Origin: Helicobacter ganmani
GTDB taxonomy: Bacteria; Campylobacterota; Campylobacteria; Campylobacterales; Helicobacteraceae
Length of the DNA stretch: 64,000 bases
Assembly (NCBI RefSeq): GCF_003364315.1
Contig: NZ_NXLS01000002.1
Location: 1 to 64,000, forward strand
Direction: 5' to 3'
In this document: in pieces, positions 46,739 through 56,081 of the stretch
Position numbering within the stretch: position 1 is the first letter of the stretch
Layout of the letters: each line of letters starts with the position of its first letter
Position numbers and translations under genes: made by a program
Notes under the pieces: generated by a model
What the model saw: the letters and a program-made list of their open reading frames with translations, nothing else
Told to the model about the DNA's origin: nothing
Databases searched by the model: none

Positions 46739-48078
46739 AATTTTACTCCTTTTGGAAACATCACTTTAAAATAATGTTTTCCTATTTTGGCTATTTCTTT
46801 TTCTTGTGGTTGAGATTCTGTGATTTCATAGACATACCCAAATCCCAAATGGTGCAACTCCAAAATACCTTTTAAAATCCCTAAACCTAGCCCATAGCCT
46901 TGAATCAACGTATGTGAATCCTCACGTGAAAAAGGTTCAAAGTAATAAGAAATTGAATGTTTCAATGGCGCACCAAAATTACAAATATTGATTGCAAAAA
47001 ATTCATCTACTCCTGATGGCAAGCCCCAAGTCGTGTCCTCATTAAGCCTTTTTTCCAATCCTGTTTGGACAATAATTTTCCCACTGCTTTTATATTTCTT
47101 TGCATTTTCAATTAAATTTTTTAATGCAATAGACAAAAACTGCAAATCTCCATAGATTTTAAAATTTTCTTTAATTTCAATCTCCAATTCCTCTTCTTCA
47201 ATAAATAAATGTGTCAAAGTCTCCAAAATCAATGTTTCTGCATCAAATGCACTCCACACAAGTAAATCTCCACCCTCTTGGATTTTTTCAAAGGTTAGAA
47301 TCTGACTTGTTAAATTATCCAAATTACTTACGCACCTTGTTACAAGTTCTTTTTGGGGATTGTCTGGCATCATTTCCAAAGCAAGTTTTGCTTTAGAGAT
47401 TGGCGTTTTTAGCTCGTGTCCAATATTCCTTAACACAAACTCTCGCGCAATCATTAATTTAGAAATTTTCTCACTCATTGCATTAAAACTCCAAGCCAAT
47501 TCCGCTTGTTGTGGCTCTTTTGGCACAGGAATCTTAATCTTATAATTTCCCTTAGTAAAATCCTGCAATGCGCTTTGCAAAACTTTTAGCGGATGGAGAA
47601 GCGCCAAAATAATCGCAAAAGTGAGAAGCTGTATCAAAAAGTCTAAAAGAATCCAAATATTCAAGCCACTATCCGCGGACAATGCGTTTTTATAGTCTTT
47701 CAACGCAACAAAGGTCATTTCCAAATATTCCAAATGAAAACCATAATGGCTTTGGAGTTTAAAAATTTTAATCTTGGCAAAAGAATCTTGACTTTCCAAT
47801 AATACGACTGCACTCTCTGGAATCTGACGCACGATTTTGTAATCATTATTTTGCACAATCTCTCGCAACTGCGCAGTATTACCGCCAATAAATTCTATTA
47901 AAGATTGTTGAGCTAAAAAAGTTGTTTGAGAAAGAATCGCCCCCTCATTATTTTTTAAATTGTTCATATTTGTGAAATACACAATTGCACCCGTGGCGCA
48001 AAGAGAAATAATAAATAAAAGATAAATTTGAACAAAAAGTGGTGGAATAAGATTTGGGATTCTTAATTTACCTTTCAT
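46729..48078 (-). CDS. sensor histidine kinase
   Basis: Membrane sensor kinase of the two-component system. 449 residues: helix 1 (residues 14-36), a periplasmic domain of about 100 residues, helix 2 (near 140-162), HAMP (near 163-208). The phospho-accepting His 221 is in LRNIGHELKTPISK, N-box NLIENAKKY near 315 and G-box GYGLGLGI near 394. Paired with the response regulator 29 bases upstream and a CpxP/Spy-like gene before that. Signal unknown. Confidence 0.9.
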   Translation of the reverse strand: MKGKLRIPNLIPPLFVQIYLLFIISLCATGAIVYFTNMNNLKNNEGAILSQTTFLAQQSLIEFIGGNTAQLREIVQNNDYKIVRQIPESAVVLLESQDSFAKIKIFKLQSHYGFHLEYLEMTFVALKDYKNALSADSGLNIWILLDFLIQLLTFAIILALLHPLKVLQSALQDFTKGNYKIKIPVPKEPQQAELAWSFNAMSEKISKLMIAREFVLRNIGHELKTPISKAKLALEMMPDNPQKELVTRCVSNLDNLTSQILTFEKIQEGGDLLVWSAFDAETLILETLTHLFIEEEELEIEIKENFKIYGDLQFLSIALKNLIENAKKYKSSGKIIVQTGLEKRLNEDTTWGLPSGVDEFFAINICNFGAPLKHSISYYFEPFSREDSHTLIQGYGLGLGILKGILELHHLGFGYVYEITESQPQEKEIAKIGKHYFKVMFPKGVKLWK

Positions 48079-48107
48079 TTAATCCTATTGCTCCATTTAT
48101 TTAGAAC

Positions 48108-48776
48108 TTAATCGCAAAATTTATAACCAATTCCCCAAATGGATTGGATATATTTAGGGGTTTTTGCGTCATCTCCTAGCTTTACGCGCAAATTCCTAAT
48201 GTGTGTATCAATGCTTCGCAAAGAGGAATCCGGAGCAATACTAGAAATCGCTTGCATTAAAGACTCTCGCGAATAAGGCTTCCCTCTGTGTGCAATCAGT
48301 AAGTTTAGAATTTCAAATTCTGCAGGCGTAAGCTCCACATTGTAACCCTCAACATTTACCTTGCGTCTATCCACATCTATTTCTAAATCTCCATATTTTA
48401 TGCTTTTGTTTTGAGAACAACGTTTCAATAATGCATTGATGCGTGCAACAAGCTCAATGGGCTCATAAGACTTTGCCAAATAATCATCTGCTCCTCGCTC
48501 AAATCCTAGAATCTTACTGCTAATATCCGCTCGTGCAGAGGACATAATAATAGGAATATCGCTAATTTTTCTCATTTTTTGACACAACTCTAAGCCGTCC
48601 ATTTCAGGTAGCATAATATCTAACACTGCAAGATGGAATCCACCTTTACTTTTTATCCATTCTAGCGCAGTATTAGGACTATCTGTCGCCATAACTTCCA
48701 TACCACTTTGGCGCAAATAATCCACCAATAGTTTCTGCATCTCCAAATCATCTTCTACGATTAAAATCTTATACAT
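48108..48776 (-). CDS. OmpR/PhoB-family response regulator
   Basis: 222 residues: receiver domain with acidic pair ED at 8-9, phospho-Asp 53 (VLDIMLPEMDG), switch Ser/Thr region MSSARAD, and ADDYLAKSYEP near residue 100 carrying Lys followed by Ser where most receivers have Pro. Winged-helix DNA-binding domain from about 128, with SLRSIDTHIRNLRVKLG near 187. Starts directly after the stop of the CpxP-like gene. Confidence 0.92.
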   Translation of the reverse strand: MYKILIVEDDLEMQKLLVDYLRQSGMEVMATDSPNTALEWIKSKGGFHLAVLDIMLPEMDGLELCQKMRKISDIPIIMSSARADISSKILGFERGADDYLAKSYEPIELVARINALLKRCSQNKSIKYGDLEIDVDRRKVNVEGYNVELTPAEFEILNLLIAHRGKPYSRESLMQAISSIAPDSSLRSIDTHIRNLRVKLGDDAKTPKYIQSIWGIGYKFCD

Positions 48777-49130
48777 TTACCACTCCCAAATCTTTTCCAA
48801 AAGCTTATCCATAGTCTCTGTATCTAAAATCTCTGCAACTGCAACATAAAAAGCAATCCTTGCTTTAATGTATTCTTCCTCCACTTCTTTAAAAGATTTC
48901 TCGTATTGCTTTAAATCCACTTTTACGCCACTTTTTAAATCTAGCAATAAGCGATTCCGAATGCGAGAATTATTCTTCTGGTAGGCTCGTTTCTCGGCAT
49001 AAAATTCTGCCATTGCACTTTTCAACATTTCTTGTGCTTTTGGAGTCAAACTTAAAGATTTTAAAGCATTTTCAACATCATTACTCCATAATTGAGCGCA
49101 AAAAATTAAACAACAAAACAAAATCCGCAT
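48777..49130 (-). CDS. CpxP/Spy-like periplasmic protein
   Basis: 117 residues with a signal peptide (RILFCCLIFCAQLWS) and an all-helical mature part. A SLTPKAQEML segment near residue 29 recalls the LTxxQ motif of CpxP, Spy and heavy-metal sensor proteins; a second helix-starting ILDTETMDKLLEKIWEW closes the chain. First gene of the three-gene module with the regulator and kinase, a layout like cpxP-cpxR-cpxA. Similarity is faint, so the family call is inference. Confidence 0.6.
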   Translation of the reverse strand: MRILFCCLIFCAQLWSNDVENALKSLSLTPKAQEMLKSAMAEFYAEKRAYQKNNSRIRNRLLLDLKSGVKVDLKQYEKSFKEVEEEYIKARIAFYVAVAEILDTETMDKLLEKIWEW

Positions 49131-49158
49131 AAATATCCTAAAAAAGTTAAAGTATAAA

Positions 49159-49164
49159 ATTATA
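49159..49164 (-). promoter_or_regulatory. -10 of the CpxP-like/two-component operon
   Basis: TATAAT on the minus strand, 29 bases before the start at 49130, within an AT-rich divergent gap. Confidence 0.5.
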
Positions 49165-49290
49165 AAAGCGTCATAATAAAGCTACACTTAAAAACTAGAT
49201 TGTCCTTGCAAATACATTTACCAAATATTTATTTTTGTAATTTAAAATATTGTAGCGGTTTTTTAACAAAAATTTCTTTTAGGATATTCA

Positions 49291-50292
49291 ATGGATTATT
49301 TAGGATTCCCCCTACATACAATTGCTGTCTTTACAATCTTTGTCATTATTGCACTTTGTATTGATTTTCTAGGACACAAAGACAAAACTACGAACTTGAA
49401 ATCTGCTAGTATTTGGTCTATTTTTTGGGTTTTTATCTCTATTCTTTTTGGTTTATTTGTGTATTATGAACACGGCAAAGAAATGGCTTCTTTATTTTTC
49501 GCAGGCTATATCTTAGAAAAATCCTTATCTGTGGATAATCTTTTTGTCATCATGGCTATCTTTTCTTGGTTTAAGATTCCCCAAGAATATAGACACAGAG
49601 TATTATATTTTGGAATTATTGGAGCAATCACCTTCCGCCTCATCTTTGTTGCAATCGGGAGTAGCCTGTTTTTACTTGCTTCGTGGGTGCAGCTTGTCTT
49701 TGGCGCAATTATTCTTTGGACTGCATTTGCAATGCTTGGAAAGAGTAATAATAATGAAGAAATAGAGGATTATTCCAACCATTTGGCTTATAAACTTGTT
49801 TATAAATATTTTTCAGTTTTTCCAAAAATTGTTGGACATCATTTTTTTATTAGCAGAAAAACACTTGCACTTAAGCTGCAAGAGAATCCAAACATCAAAT
49901 TTTCAGACAAAGGCTCCATCATCGCAACACCCCTCTTATTATGCTTATGTGTGATAGAAGTGAGTGATATAATGTTTGCCTTTGATAGTGTTCCAGCTGT
50001 GATTGCAATCTCACAAGAGCCGTTAATTATTTATTCCGCAATGATTTTTGCTATACTTGGCTTGAGGGCATTATATTTTGTGCTTGAAGCATTGAAGCAA
50101 TACTTAATCTATTTAGAAAAAGCTGTGATTGTCTTGCTCTTTTTCATTGCCATTAAAATCCTATGCAATGCCTTGTATCATATGTTTGGCGTAGGATTTG
50201 AGATTCCTCCTCTTGTGAGCTTGTATGTCATTGCGTTTATTTTGTCGGCAGGAATTACCCTTAGTATTTTATTTTCAAAAACTAGAGAATAG
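49291..50292 (+). CDS. TerC/Alx-family membrane protein
   Basis: Integral membrane protein of the TerC family; bacterial members are linked to manganese export and metal supply to secreted proteins. 333 residues, about eight to nine helices. Family motif LEKSLSVDNLFVIMAIFSWF near residue 74 with acidic residues in the membrane, and a second VIEVSDIMFAFDSVPAVIAIS near 220. Both motifs are complete. Starts 160 bases from the divergent regulator operon. Confidence 0.9.
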   Translation: MDYLGFPLHTIAVFTIFVIIALCIDFLGHKDKTTNLKSASIWSIFWVFISILFGLFVYYEHGKEMASLFFAGYILEKSLSVDNLFVIMAIFSWFKIPQEYRHRVLYFGIIGAITFRLIFVAIGSSLFLLASWVQLVFGAIILWTAFAMLGKSNNNEEIEDYSNHLAYKLVYKYFSVFPKIVGHHFFISRKTLALKLQENPNIKFSDKGSIIATPLLLCLCVIEVSDIMFAFDSVPAVIAISQEPLIIYSAMIFAILGLRALYFVLEALKQYLIYLEKAVIVLLFFIAIKILCNALYHMFGVGFEIPPLVSLYVIAFILSAGITLSILFSKTRE

Positions 50293-50310
50293 GCGAGATT
50301 CCCTAGTTTT
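50278..50310. terminator. bidirectional terminator between TerC and Na/Pi genes
   Basis: AAAACTAG (50278-50285) pairs with CTAGTTTT (50303-50310) around an 18-base loop that includes the stop codons of both converging genes. The A and T runs at the ends give a U tract in each direction. Confidence 0.55.
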
Positions 50311-52087
50311 GTTCTGTTTCTGACTCTTCAGCAGTCTCTAACCATTCTTCTTTGGTAAAAATGACTTCCACTGCTTCCATTAAACTCATCGCAATATCTG
50401 CAATAAAAGAGCTATCATTCAGGATTGAAGTTGCATTCGTTGCGCTGATTTTCTCTTCTGCAATGAGATTCTCTACATCTTTCATAATATTTCTGTCAAA
50501 TTCTTTTGGCATATCTTTCGTTGCTCTAATTTGCTTCAAAATCACATAAGCACTTTCGTCTTTCATTAATTTCAATTCCTCAATACTGCGCAAAAGCTCT
50601 CCTAAATCCTTGCGCATTGCATTGTATTGTCCTGCAAGATAAGGATTAGATGAAACGGAATAAACTTTCATATTTGCTTGAATGAGCTTTAAGTTTTTAG
50701 TGGCTTCTGCAATATTGCGTATCGCAAGCTTAAAGGAATAAATGCGTTGGTTTTTATCTTCGTCCTCTACATATCTTTGTGCTTTGGTAGAAAACTCCAT
50801 AATTGCGTCAAATAAGACTTTGATTTTTCTTTTATAAAGGTAATCCAAATCCACATTTCCGCTAAACCATTTTTTTGTTTTTACAATCGTATCAAAGCTT
50901 TCTTTGCCGCGAATATCGCTGCGGTTGAAGCCAATCGTGTGCGCAATCATCGCATAAGCATTATTGTATAAGTGCATAGATTCTTTTTGCAAGGCGTCAA
51001 TGGCGGTATCAGGGTATTCTATGAGGTTTTCATCCAAATACAAAGGAGCGTCCATTTCTCTATCCCGTGGAGCTTTAATCGTTTTATCCAAGAAATATAC
51101 GATTTGTCGGATAAACAAAGAAATAAAAATCACGCCCACAAGATTAAACAATGTATGAAAAAGCGCAGTTTTAAGGGCGACATTGTCCTCTGAAAGCCCC
51201 AAGAAACCCGCTGTAATATTCACTAAATTCACAAAATAAGGAAAAAATGCAATCACGATAATGGCAATACTAAAGTTAAAAATACAATTCGCAATCGCGA
51301 GCTTTTTTCCTTCAATATTTGCACTCAAACTCGCAATCACTGCTGTTACAACACCCCCAACACTTGTCCCAAGAGTAGCAGCTAGCGCGTTTTCAAATCC
51401 AATCTGCCCACTCACTAATGCAGAAATAATAATCGCCAAAGTTGCGTGGCTACTTTGCACAATCCCTGTCATCAAAGCACCAAGCCCAACAAAAATCACT
51501 ACGCCCTTAAATCCATCAAAATTAAAACGTGAAAGGTCCATAATCTCCTTATAAGATTCAAAACCTCCCTTAATATAATCTACTCCTAAAAAGAAAAATC
51601 CAAGCCCTACAAAGATTAGCCCAATTCCTTTAAAAACTTTATCTTTTTGGAAGTTTAGTACCGTCCCACATACAATAAGTGGAATCGCAAAGATAGAAAT
51701 ATTAATACTTGTCAATCCAACAATCAGCCAAGAGCCCGCACTATTGCCTAAGTTTGCCCCAAAAATAATCCCAATTCCTTGCGCAAGAGTAATCAAGCTT
51801 GCAGAAAGAAAAGAGATGGAAATCACAGAAACAAGGGTTGAGGATTGCATTAGCATTGTAGTAGCTACACCAAACACAATACTTTTCAAGCGCGTATCCG
51901 TGGATTTTGTCAAAATCTTTTCTAAAAGTCCCCCGCTAAATGATTTGAATCCCGTGCTTAGATTCATCATACCAATCAGCAAAATTGCAACTCCGGCAAG
52001 AATTTGTGCGATTTCTGGAAATGCAACCAAAAAATACAGCATTAAGATAATAACAACAATTAAAGAATATCGTTTGAGATTCTGCAA
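50303..52087 (-). CDS. Na/Pi cotransporter family protein with PhoU-like domain
   Basis: 594 residues. The N-terminal 340 residues form a NptA/SLC34-like membrane domain with repeated signature segments (MLMQSSTLVSVISISFL near residue 82, VQSSHATLAIIISALVSG near 210) and two-fold repeat. The C-terminal 200 residues are helical and PhoU-like (YEFSTK and similar charged helices). May move phosphate with sodium or act in phosphate sensing. Its stop region shares the terminator with TerC. Confidence 0.88.
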   Translation of the reverse strand: MQNLKRYSLIVVIILMLYFLVAFPEIAQILAGVAILLIGMMNLSTGFKSFSGGLLEKILTKSTDTRLKSIVFGVATTMLMQSSTLVSVISISFLSASLITLAQGIGIIFGANLGNSAGSWLIVGLTSINISIFAIPLIVCGTVLNFQKDKVFKGIGLIFVGLGFFFLGVDYIKGGFESYKEIMDLSRFNFDGFKGVVIFVGLGALMTGIVQSSHATLAIIISALVSGQIGFENALAATLGTSVGGVVTAVIASLSANIEGKKLAIANCIFNFSIAIIVIAFFPYFVNLVNITAGFLGLSEDNVALKTALFHTLFNLVGVIFISLFIRQIVYFLDKTIKAPRDREMDAPLYLDENLIEYPDTAIDALQKESMHLYNNAYAMIAHTIGFNRSDIRGKESFDTIVKTKKWFSGNVDLDYLYKRKIKVLFDAIMEFSTKAQRYVEDEDKNQRIYSFKLAIRNIAEATKNLKLIQANMKVYSVSSNPYLAGQYNAMRKDLGELLRSIEELKLMKDESAYVILKQIRATKDMPKEFDRNIMKDVENLIAEEKISATNATSILNDSSFIADIAMSLMEAVEVIFTKEEWLETAEESETEQN

Positions 52088-52301
52088 CTCTTTCTTCCTT
52101 TTTACAATAAAATTAAGCTGTTAATTATAACTAAAAGTTTGACTATTTCTATATTTTTGTTTTCAATATTATTCAGCTAAATCAATAAAAATTCAAAAAC
52201 TTCATATTTTCCTTAAAAAATAAAATAATTTTTAACCTTTTAGCATTATATTAACAATAATATTTTAAGATAAATCTTTCAAGTCTAAAAAGGAGCGCGA
52301 A

Positions 52302-53516
52302 ATGGGACAAGAAGCAAAAAGAATCTTGATAATTGGTGGGGGTTATGGTGGTTTAAAAGTGGCTTTGGGGCTTCAAAGAAAATATCAAGGAAATGCAAAA
52401 ATTACTTTGATTAGCAAACACGACTATCACTATCAGACAACTTTGTTACATAAAGTAGCAATCGGAACATTAAGTGCAAGAAAAGCAAGAATTTACTATC
52501 GCAAGATTTTAAACCCACAAAAAGTAGAATTTATCAAGGATAAAATCACTCGTCTCTGTCCAACAGAAAATAAAGTCATTGGAAATGGCGGAGAATATCC
52601 TTATGATATTTTAGTCATTGGACTTGGCTTCAAGCCTGATAATTTTGGAATCGCGGGAGTAGATAAATATGCTTACAAGCTCTCCTCACTCAATGCCGCA
52701 TTGAAATTAACAAAAAATATTGAAAATAAATTTAAAGAATTCGTGCATACAAAAAACCCAAAAGATTTGCAAATTATTGTGTGTGGCACAGGCTTTACAG
52801 GGATTGAATTTGCCGCTGAACTTGCGACACAATTAGAAGAGCTTTGCCTTATCTGCGGAATTGATAGACAAATTCCAAAGGTTACCTGTATCGGACGCTC
52901 ACCGCATATCCTGCCTGTTTTTAATGAAAATCTTATCCAAACAGCAGAATCCAAACTCAAAGCACTTGGCGTAGAAATTCTATCAAGTGCAACCATTAAG
53001 GAGATTAAAGAGGGCAAAGTCATAGTAGAAAAAGAAGGGCAAAAGCAAGAAATCTATGGCAATACAATTATTTGGAGTGCGGGTGTCAAAGGTAGCGACA
53101 TCGTAGAGAAATCCGAGATTCTAAACAAAAAAGGACGTATTAAAGTCAATCCCCAATTACAATGTGAGGAGTTTCCAAATATCTATGTCGTGGGAGATTG
53201 CGCTATCGCTACTGACAAAGATGCTATCCACGCCCCCACTGCACAACTCTCTGCGCAAATGGGAGACTATCTTGCAGAACTCCTCTGTGCAAAACTAGAA
53301 AACAAGCTTTTTGCACCTTCTTTTAAATTCAACCATCGTGGCACGGTTTGTTCTATCGGACATACCGATGGTGTGGGGATTGTTTATCACAAAAATGTCA
53401 AAGGTGAAATGGCAGCATTTATGAAAAATACGATTGAAAACAAATGGCTTTACAGCATAGGCGGAATGGATATGGTGCTCAAAAAAGGACAATTCCGCTA
53501 CCGCACAAGCAACTAA
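52302..53516 (+). CDS. NDH-2-like NAD(P)H/FAD oxidoreductase
   Basis: Two-dinucleotide-binding flavoprotein resembling type II NADH dehydrogenase, which feeds electrons to quinone without pumping. 404 residues. FAD GxGxxG-type ILIIGGGYGGLKVA near residue 8, NAD motif IIVCGTGFTGIEFAAEL near 156, and the FAD-associated PNIYVVGDCAIA near 293. There is no obvious C-terminal membrane helix. Sulfide:quinone oxidoreductase is an alternative, but paired catalytic Cys residues are not obvious. RBS AAAGGAGCGCGAA. Confidence 0.82.
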   Translation: MGQEAKRILIIGGGYGGLKVALGLQRKYQGNAKITLISKHDYHYQTTLLHKVAIGTLSARKARIYYRKILNPQKVEFIKDKITRLCPTENKVIGNGGEYPYDILVIGLGFKPDNFGIAGVDKYAYKLSSLNAALKLTKNIENKFKEFVHTKNPKDLQIIVCGTGFTGIEFAAELATQLEELCLICGIDRQIPKVTCIGRSPHILPVFNENLIQTAESKLKALGVEILSSATIKEIKEGKVIVEKEGQKQEIYGNTIIWSAGVKGSDIVEKSEILNKKGRIKVNPQLQCEEFPNIYVVGDCAIATDKDAIHAPTAQLSAQMGDYLAELLCAKLENKLFAPSFKFNHRGTVCSIGHTDGVGIVYHKNVKGEMAAFMKNTIENKWLYSIGGMDMVLKKGQFRYRTSN

Positions 53517-53541
53517 CCAATATAGAGTTGCGAGTAATTCT

Positions 53542-53693
53542 GTCATTGCGTCCTTGTGAAACTTGATTTATTAAGTCGTGGCGTGCGTGAAACACTCTCC
53601 GCACAAATCCATAATCTGAAATCTCGCAGTTGAATCTTTTTGATTGCTAAAGTTATAGATTCACTTCGTCGCGTTGCTCTTTGCAATGAAAGG
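53542..53693. repeat. inverted pair of dispersed-repeat ends
   Basis: GTCATTGCG (from 53542) lies in one orientation. TAGATTCACTTCGTCGCG followed by TTGCTCTTTGCAATGAAAGG (53656-53693) lies in the other. They flank about 105 bases with no gene. Arrangement resembles a small MITE-like unit or two solo copies in opposite orientation. Confidence 0.55.
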
Positions 53694-53734
53694 TTGTCGT
53701 ATGTCAATCACAAGCATTGCAATGGCAGAATCCC

Positions 53735-54213
53735 TTAAGCTTCCTTACCGCGCAATTTTCGCAAATAACTGCGAAAAGCATTCCTCCACGAAATCAAATA
53801 ATAAAAAATGCTTTTATTTTCTGCTTCAATACCATAGAATCGTTTGAGAGCCAACCAATCATTTGCTTGACAAATAGACAAAAACCCATTATCAGACAAA
53901 TCTATAATTTTAAGTCTCTCCTTAGAATCAAGGATAAAATTTTCACTCCAAATATCATTAGAAGCCAAGCCATACGAATGGAGTTTGACAATGAGATTTG
54001 AAATCTCTTTAAGATAAGGAGTAATATCCCAAAAATTACTTAACTGCGTCCTTTCTATATATTTGTAAATAATATAAGATTCTAACACCTCTGCCCATAC
54101 CAAGTTTTTTTGATTTTTTCTGCGACGAAGCAAATCTCATTGGTCAAATCACAGCCAAGTTTTTGGGCATTTTCTAAGCAACAACAAGGAAATTGCTTAA
54201 TGCAACGCGGCAT
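53735..54213 (-). pseudogene. RfaY-like LPS core kinase, frameshifted and N-terminally short
   Basis: Minus-strand coding sequence in two frames. Upstream frame, from an ATG at 54213 inside the end of dapD: MPRCIKQFP, then LTNEICFVAEKIKK. Downstream frame: NLVWAEVLESYIIYKYIE, LIVKLHSYGLASNDIWSEN, KIIDLSDNG, SYLRKLRGKEA, which resembles E. coli RfaY/InaA-type kinases (ASNDIWSENF and IIDLS are the HxDxxxxN and DFG-like regions). The frames join at an A7 run (T7 at 54105-54111 on plus); 8 A's would join them. About 75 N-terminal residues of RfaY are missing, so it is a pseudogene. Confidence 0.72.
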
Positions 54214-55402
54214 TAAGCTCTATTTTGCGGTTGGAGCGAAATGCAATCATTGCGCCACTTTTAGAATCTTGTCTGAAATGCACACCATTTTTGCCCGATA
54301 AATCACGCCCCTTATAGATTCCGCTTTCTTTAATCTCAAAATTTGGATTAATTTCTGCAATCTTTCTTGCTTCCTCTAGCTCAATCTTAAAGATTGTCCC
54401 AGCCAAAACTGCGATTCCACCATCTACAATACAACCATCACCCAGACTAATTCCCGTAGAGCTATTTACACCCAAAAGGCAATTTTTGCCGATACTAATT
54501 GGCTCACTATTTCCGCCACTTAAAACACCAAGTATGCTAGCCCCACCGCCGACATCGCTCCCCTCACCTACGACAACACTAGAGCTAATGCGCCCTTCAT
54601 TCATACAAGCACCCATTGCACCAGCATTGAAATTCACATAACTTGCTCCGGGCATTTGTGTATAACCACCTTTGCCAAGATACGCTCCAAAACGGGTTTT
54701 TGCGGTATCAAGCAAGCGAATATTATCGTATTGTGGAATCACTTGCATTAAATAACGGGGAAACTTATCCACAAAATCAATCGCAGGGAACTCTCCACGC
54801 ATTTTAAGTGGAATCTCATTTTCTCGCAACCACTCTAGCTCAAAAGGCACATTGCCACTCCAAGCAACATTACTCAAAAGCCCAAAGATTCCATCTAATT
54901 GCAAACTTCTAAGCGGGGCTTTGCCAAGCGAGAGAGCAAGCAGTTTCAAGTATGCGGATTCTACACTTTTGCATTGCGCATCTTGATAAATTGCACAAAA
55001 TCGGTAGCGAAAATCGCCACTTTCGGTGTAGATTCTGCCCTCTTGTAAGGCGCGTTGTAACTCTAAAAGCACAGAGACATTTTTGTGTGTATTAGGGCTT
55101 TCTTGTGTCTCGGCGATATATCCGCCAAAACTCGCTAAAGCCGCAATAATAAAGCCCTCTGTAATCCCAAGCACCAACTCACTTTCGCATTCCTCTAGCA
55201 CCTCACATTCTTCACGCAAAGATTCAAGAATCGCATAAGCACCGAAATTTTCACCCCAATTTAACACCGGATAAGTTGCCTGTAAAACCTTGCCACTCAT
55301 TACGCCTACATCTGCATAACAAACCCCAAATCCTAAAGGCTCTTTATAATGTGGTACGCTCTGTAAAGATTCTACTTTTGTTTTAAATTCTTCCTTATTC
55401 AT
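54197..55402 (-). CDS. dapD: tetrahydrodipicolinate N-succinyltransferase DapD
   Basis: Lysine/diaminopimelate pathway enzyme. 401 residues, the long Campylobacterota type. The N-terminal half carries an unusual extra domain. The C-terminal left-handed beta helix has hexapeptide repeats: GAYLGKGGYTQMPGASYVNF near residue 238, VVVGEGSDVGGGASILGVL near 275, GKNCLLGVNSSTGISLGDGC near 303. AAGGAGTTTTAT precedes the ATG. Confidence 0.93.
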   Translation of the reverse strand: MNKEEFKTKVESLQSVPHYKEPLGFGVCYADVGVMSGKVLQATYPVLNWGENFGAYAILESLREECEVLEECESELVLGITEGFIIAALASFGGYIAETQESPNTHKNVSVLLELQRALQEGRIYTESGDFRYRFCAIYQDAQCKSVESAYLKLLALSLGKAPLRSLQLDGIFGLLSNVAWSGNVPFELEWLRENEIPLKMRGEFPAIDFVDKFPRYLMQVIPQYDNIRLLDTAKTRFGAYLGKGGYTQMPGASYVNFNAGAMGACMNEGRISSSVVVGEGSDVGGGASILGVLSGGNSEPISIGKNCLLGVNSSTGISLGDGCIVDGGIAVLAGTIFKIELEEARKIAEINPNFEIKESGIYKGRDLSGKNGVHFRQDSKSGAMIAFRSNRKIELNAALH

Positions 55403-55460
55403 ATAAAACTCCTTAAAAATTTGCGGATTATAGCCAAAAGTAAATAAAATTTAATGAATC

Positions 55461-55970
55461 TCACACAAACATTTCAAAAGATTCTGTGTTTTGAGCAATC
55501 TTAATTTGTAGTTTGGCATTACGGATGCTAACAACTTCTTCATCTCCTGCACTTAAAATGTTTAAATCTCCCTGCGCTGTAAGCAAATTTGATAAATAAC
55601 TCTTGTGCTTTTAGTATTTCTTTTGAGTTCTATTTAACTTGTTTTTTGTGTTGGATTGGCTCTGCGACAAAATCCGCTAAAGAGATTTTTCCCTCTAGCT
55701 TCTTTGCCTCTGTTTGCAGGGTGGATTTTAGTTTGGAAATCAGCTTTTCTTTGCCACCAAAATTCTCAAAAAGGTCTATTTCTCCATCTCAATTTTATCA
55801 TTTTTGCAAGGTTTGATTCTGCATCTCCTGCATATCTTTTGGCAAATCCAAATCCGCAGTTTTAGCATAGTTTTTGGATTATCCTAAAGTCTATATTGCA
55901 CACTTTCCCCTCTAAAACATCTACACTCAATGCCACATAAGTATCCATATATGTTTCAAGCTTTTTTAAG
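55461..55970 (-). pseudogene. decayed unrecognised gene in several frames
   Basis: Minus-strand coding-like segments in changing frames. From the 5' side: MDTYVALSVDVLEGKVCNID; LPKDMQEMQNQTLQK; IDLFENFGGKEKLISKL with SLADFVAEPIQHKKQVK; and 3' end NLLTAQGDLNILSAGDEEVV, SIRNAKLQIKIAQNTESFEM, stop at 55461. No single frame covers it and no start context is seen. Family not recognised. It fills most of the gap of 679 bases between dapD and the next gene. Confidence 0.6.
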
Positions 55971-56081
55971 ATTAGGATTCATACCTTAATTTATCTTAAA
56001 TTTTTAATGCAAACAAGTCTTTATGATTCTAAATTTACAAGAAAGTAAGTTATAATTGCACAAAGAATCTAAAGGGAAAAA

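Noticed and set aside
49291-50292. TerC as part of a tellurite-resistance island
   Set aside because: No other ter genes are present; it is a lone TerC/Alx-family gene, common in chromosomes.
53542-53693. CRISPR-like array of repeats
   Set aside because: Only two inverted ends, no regular spacer spacing and no cas genes nearby.
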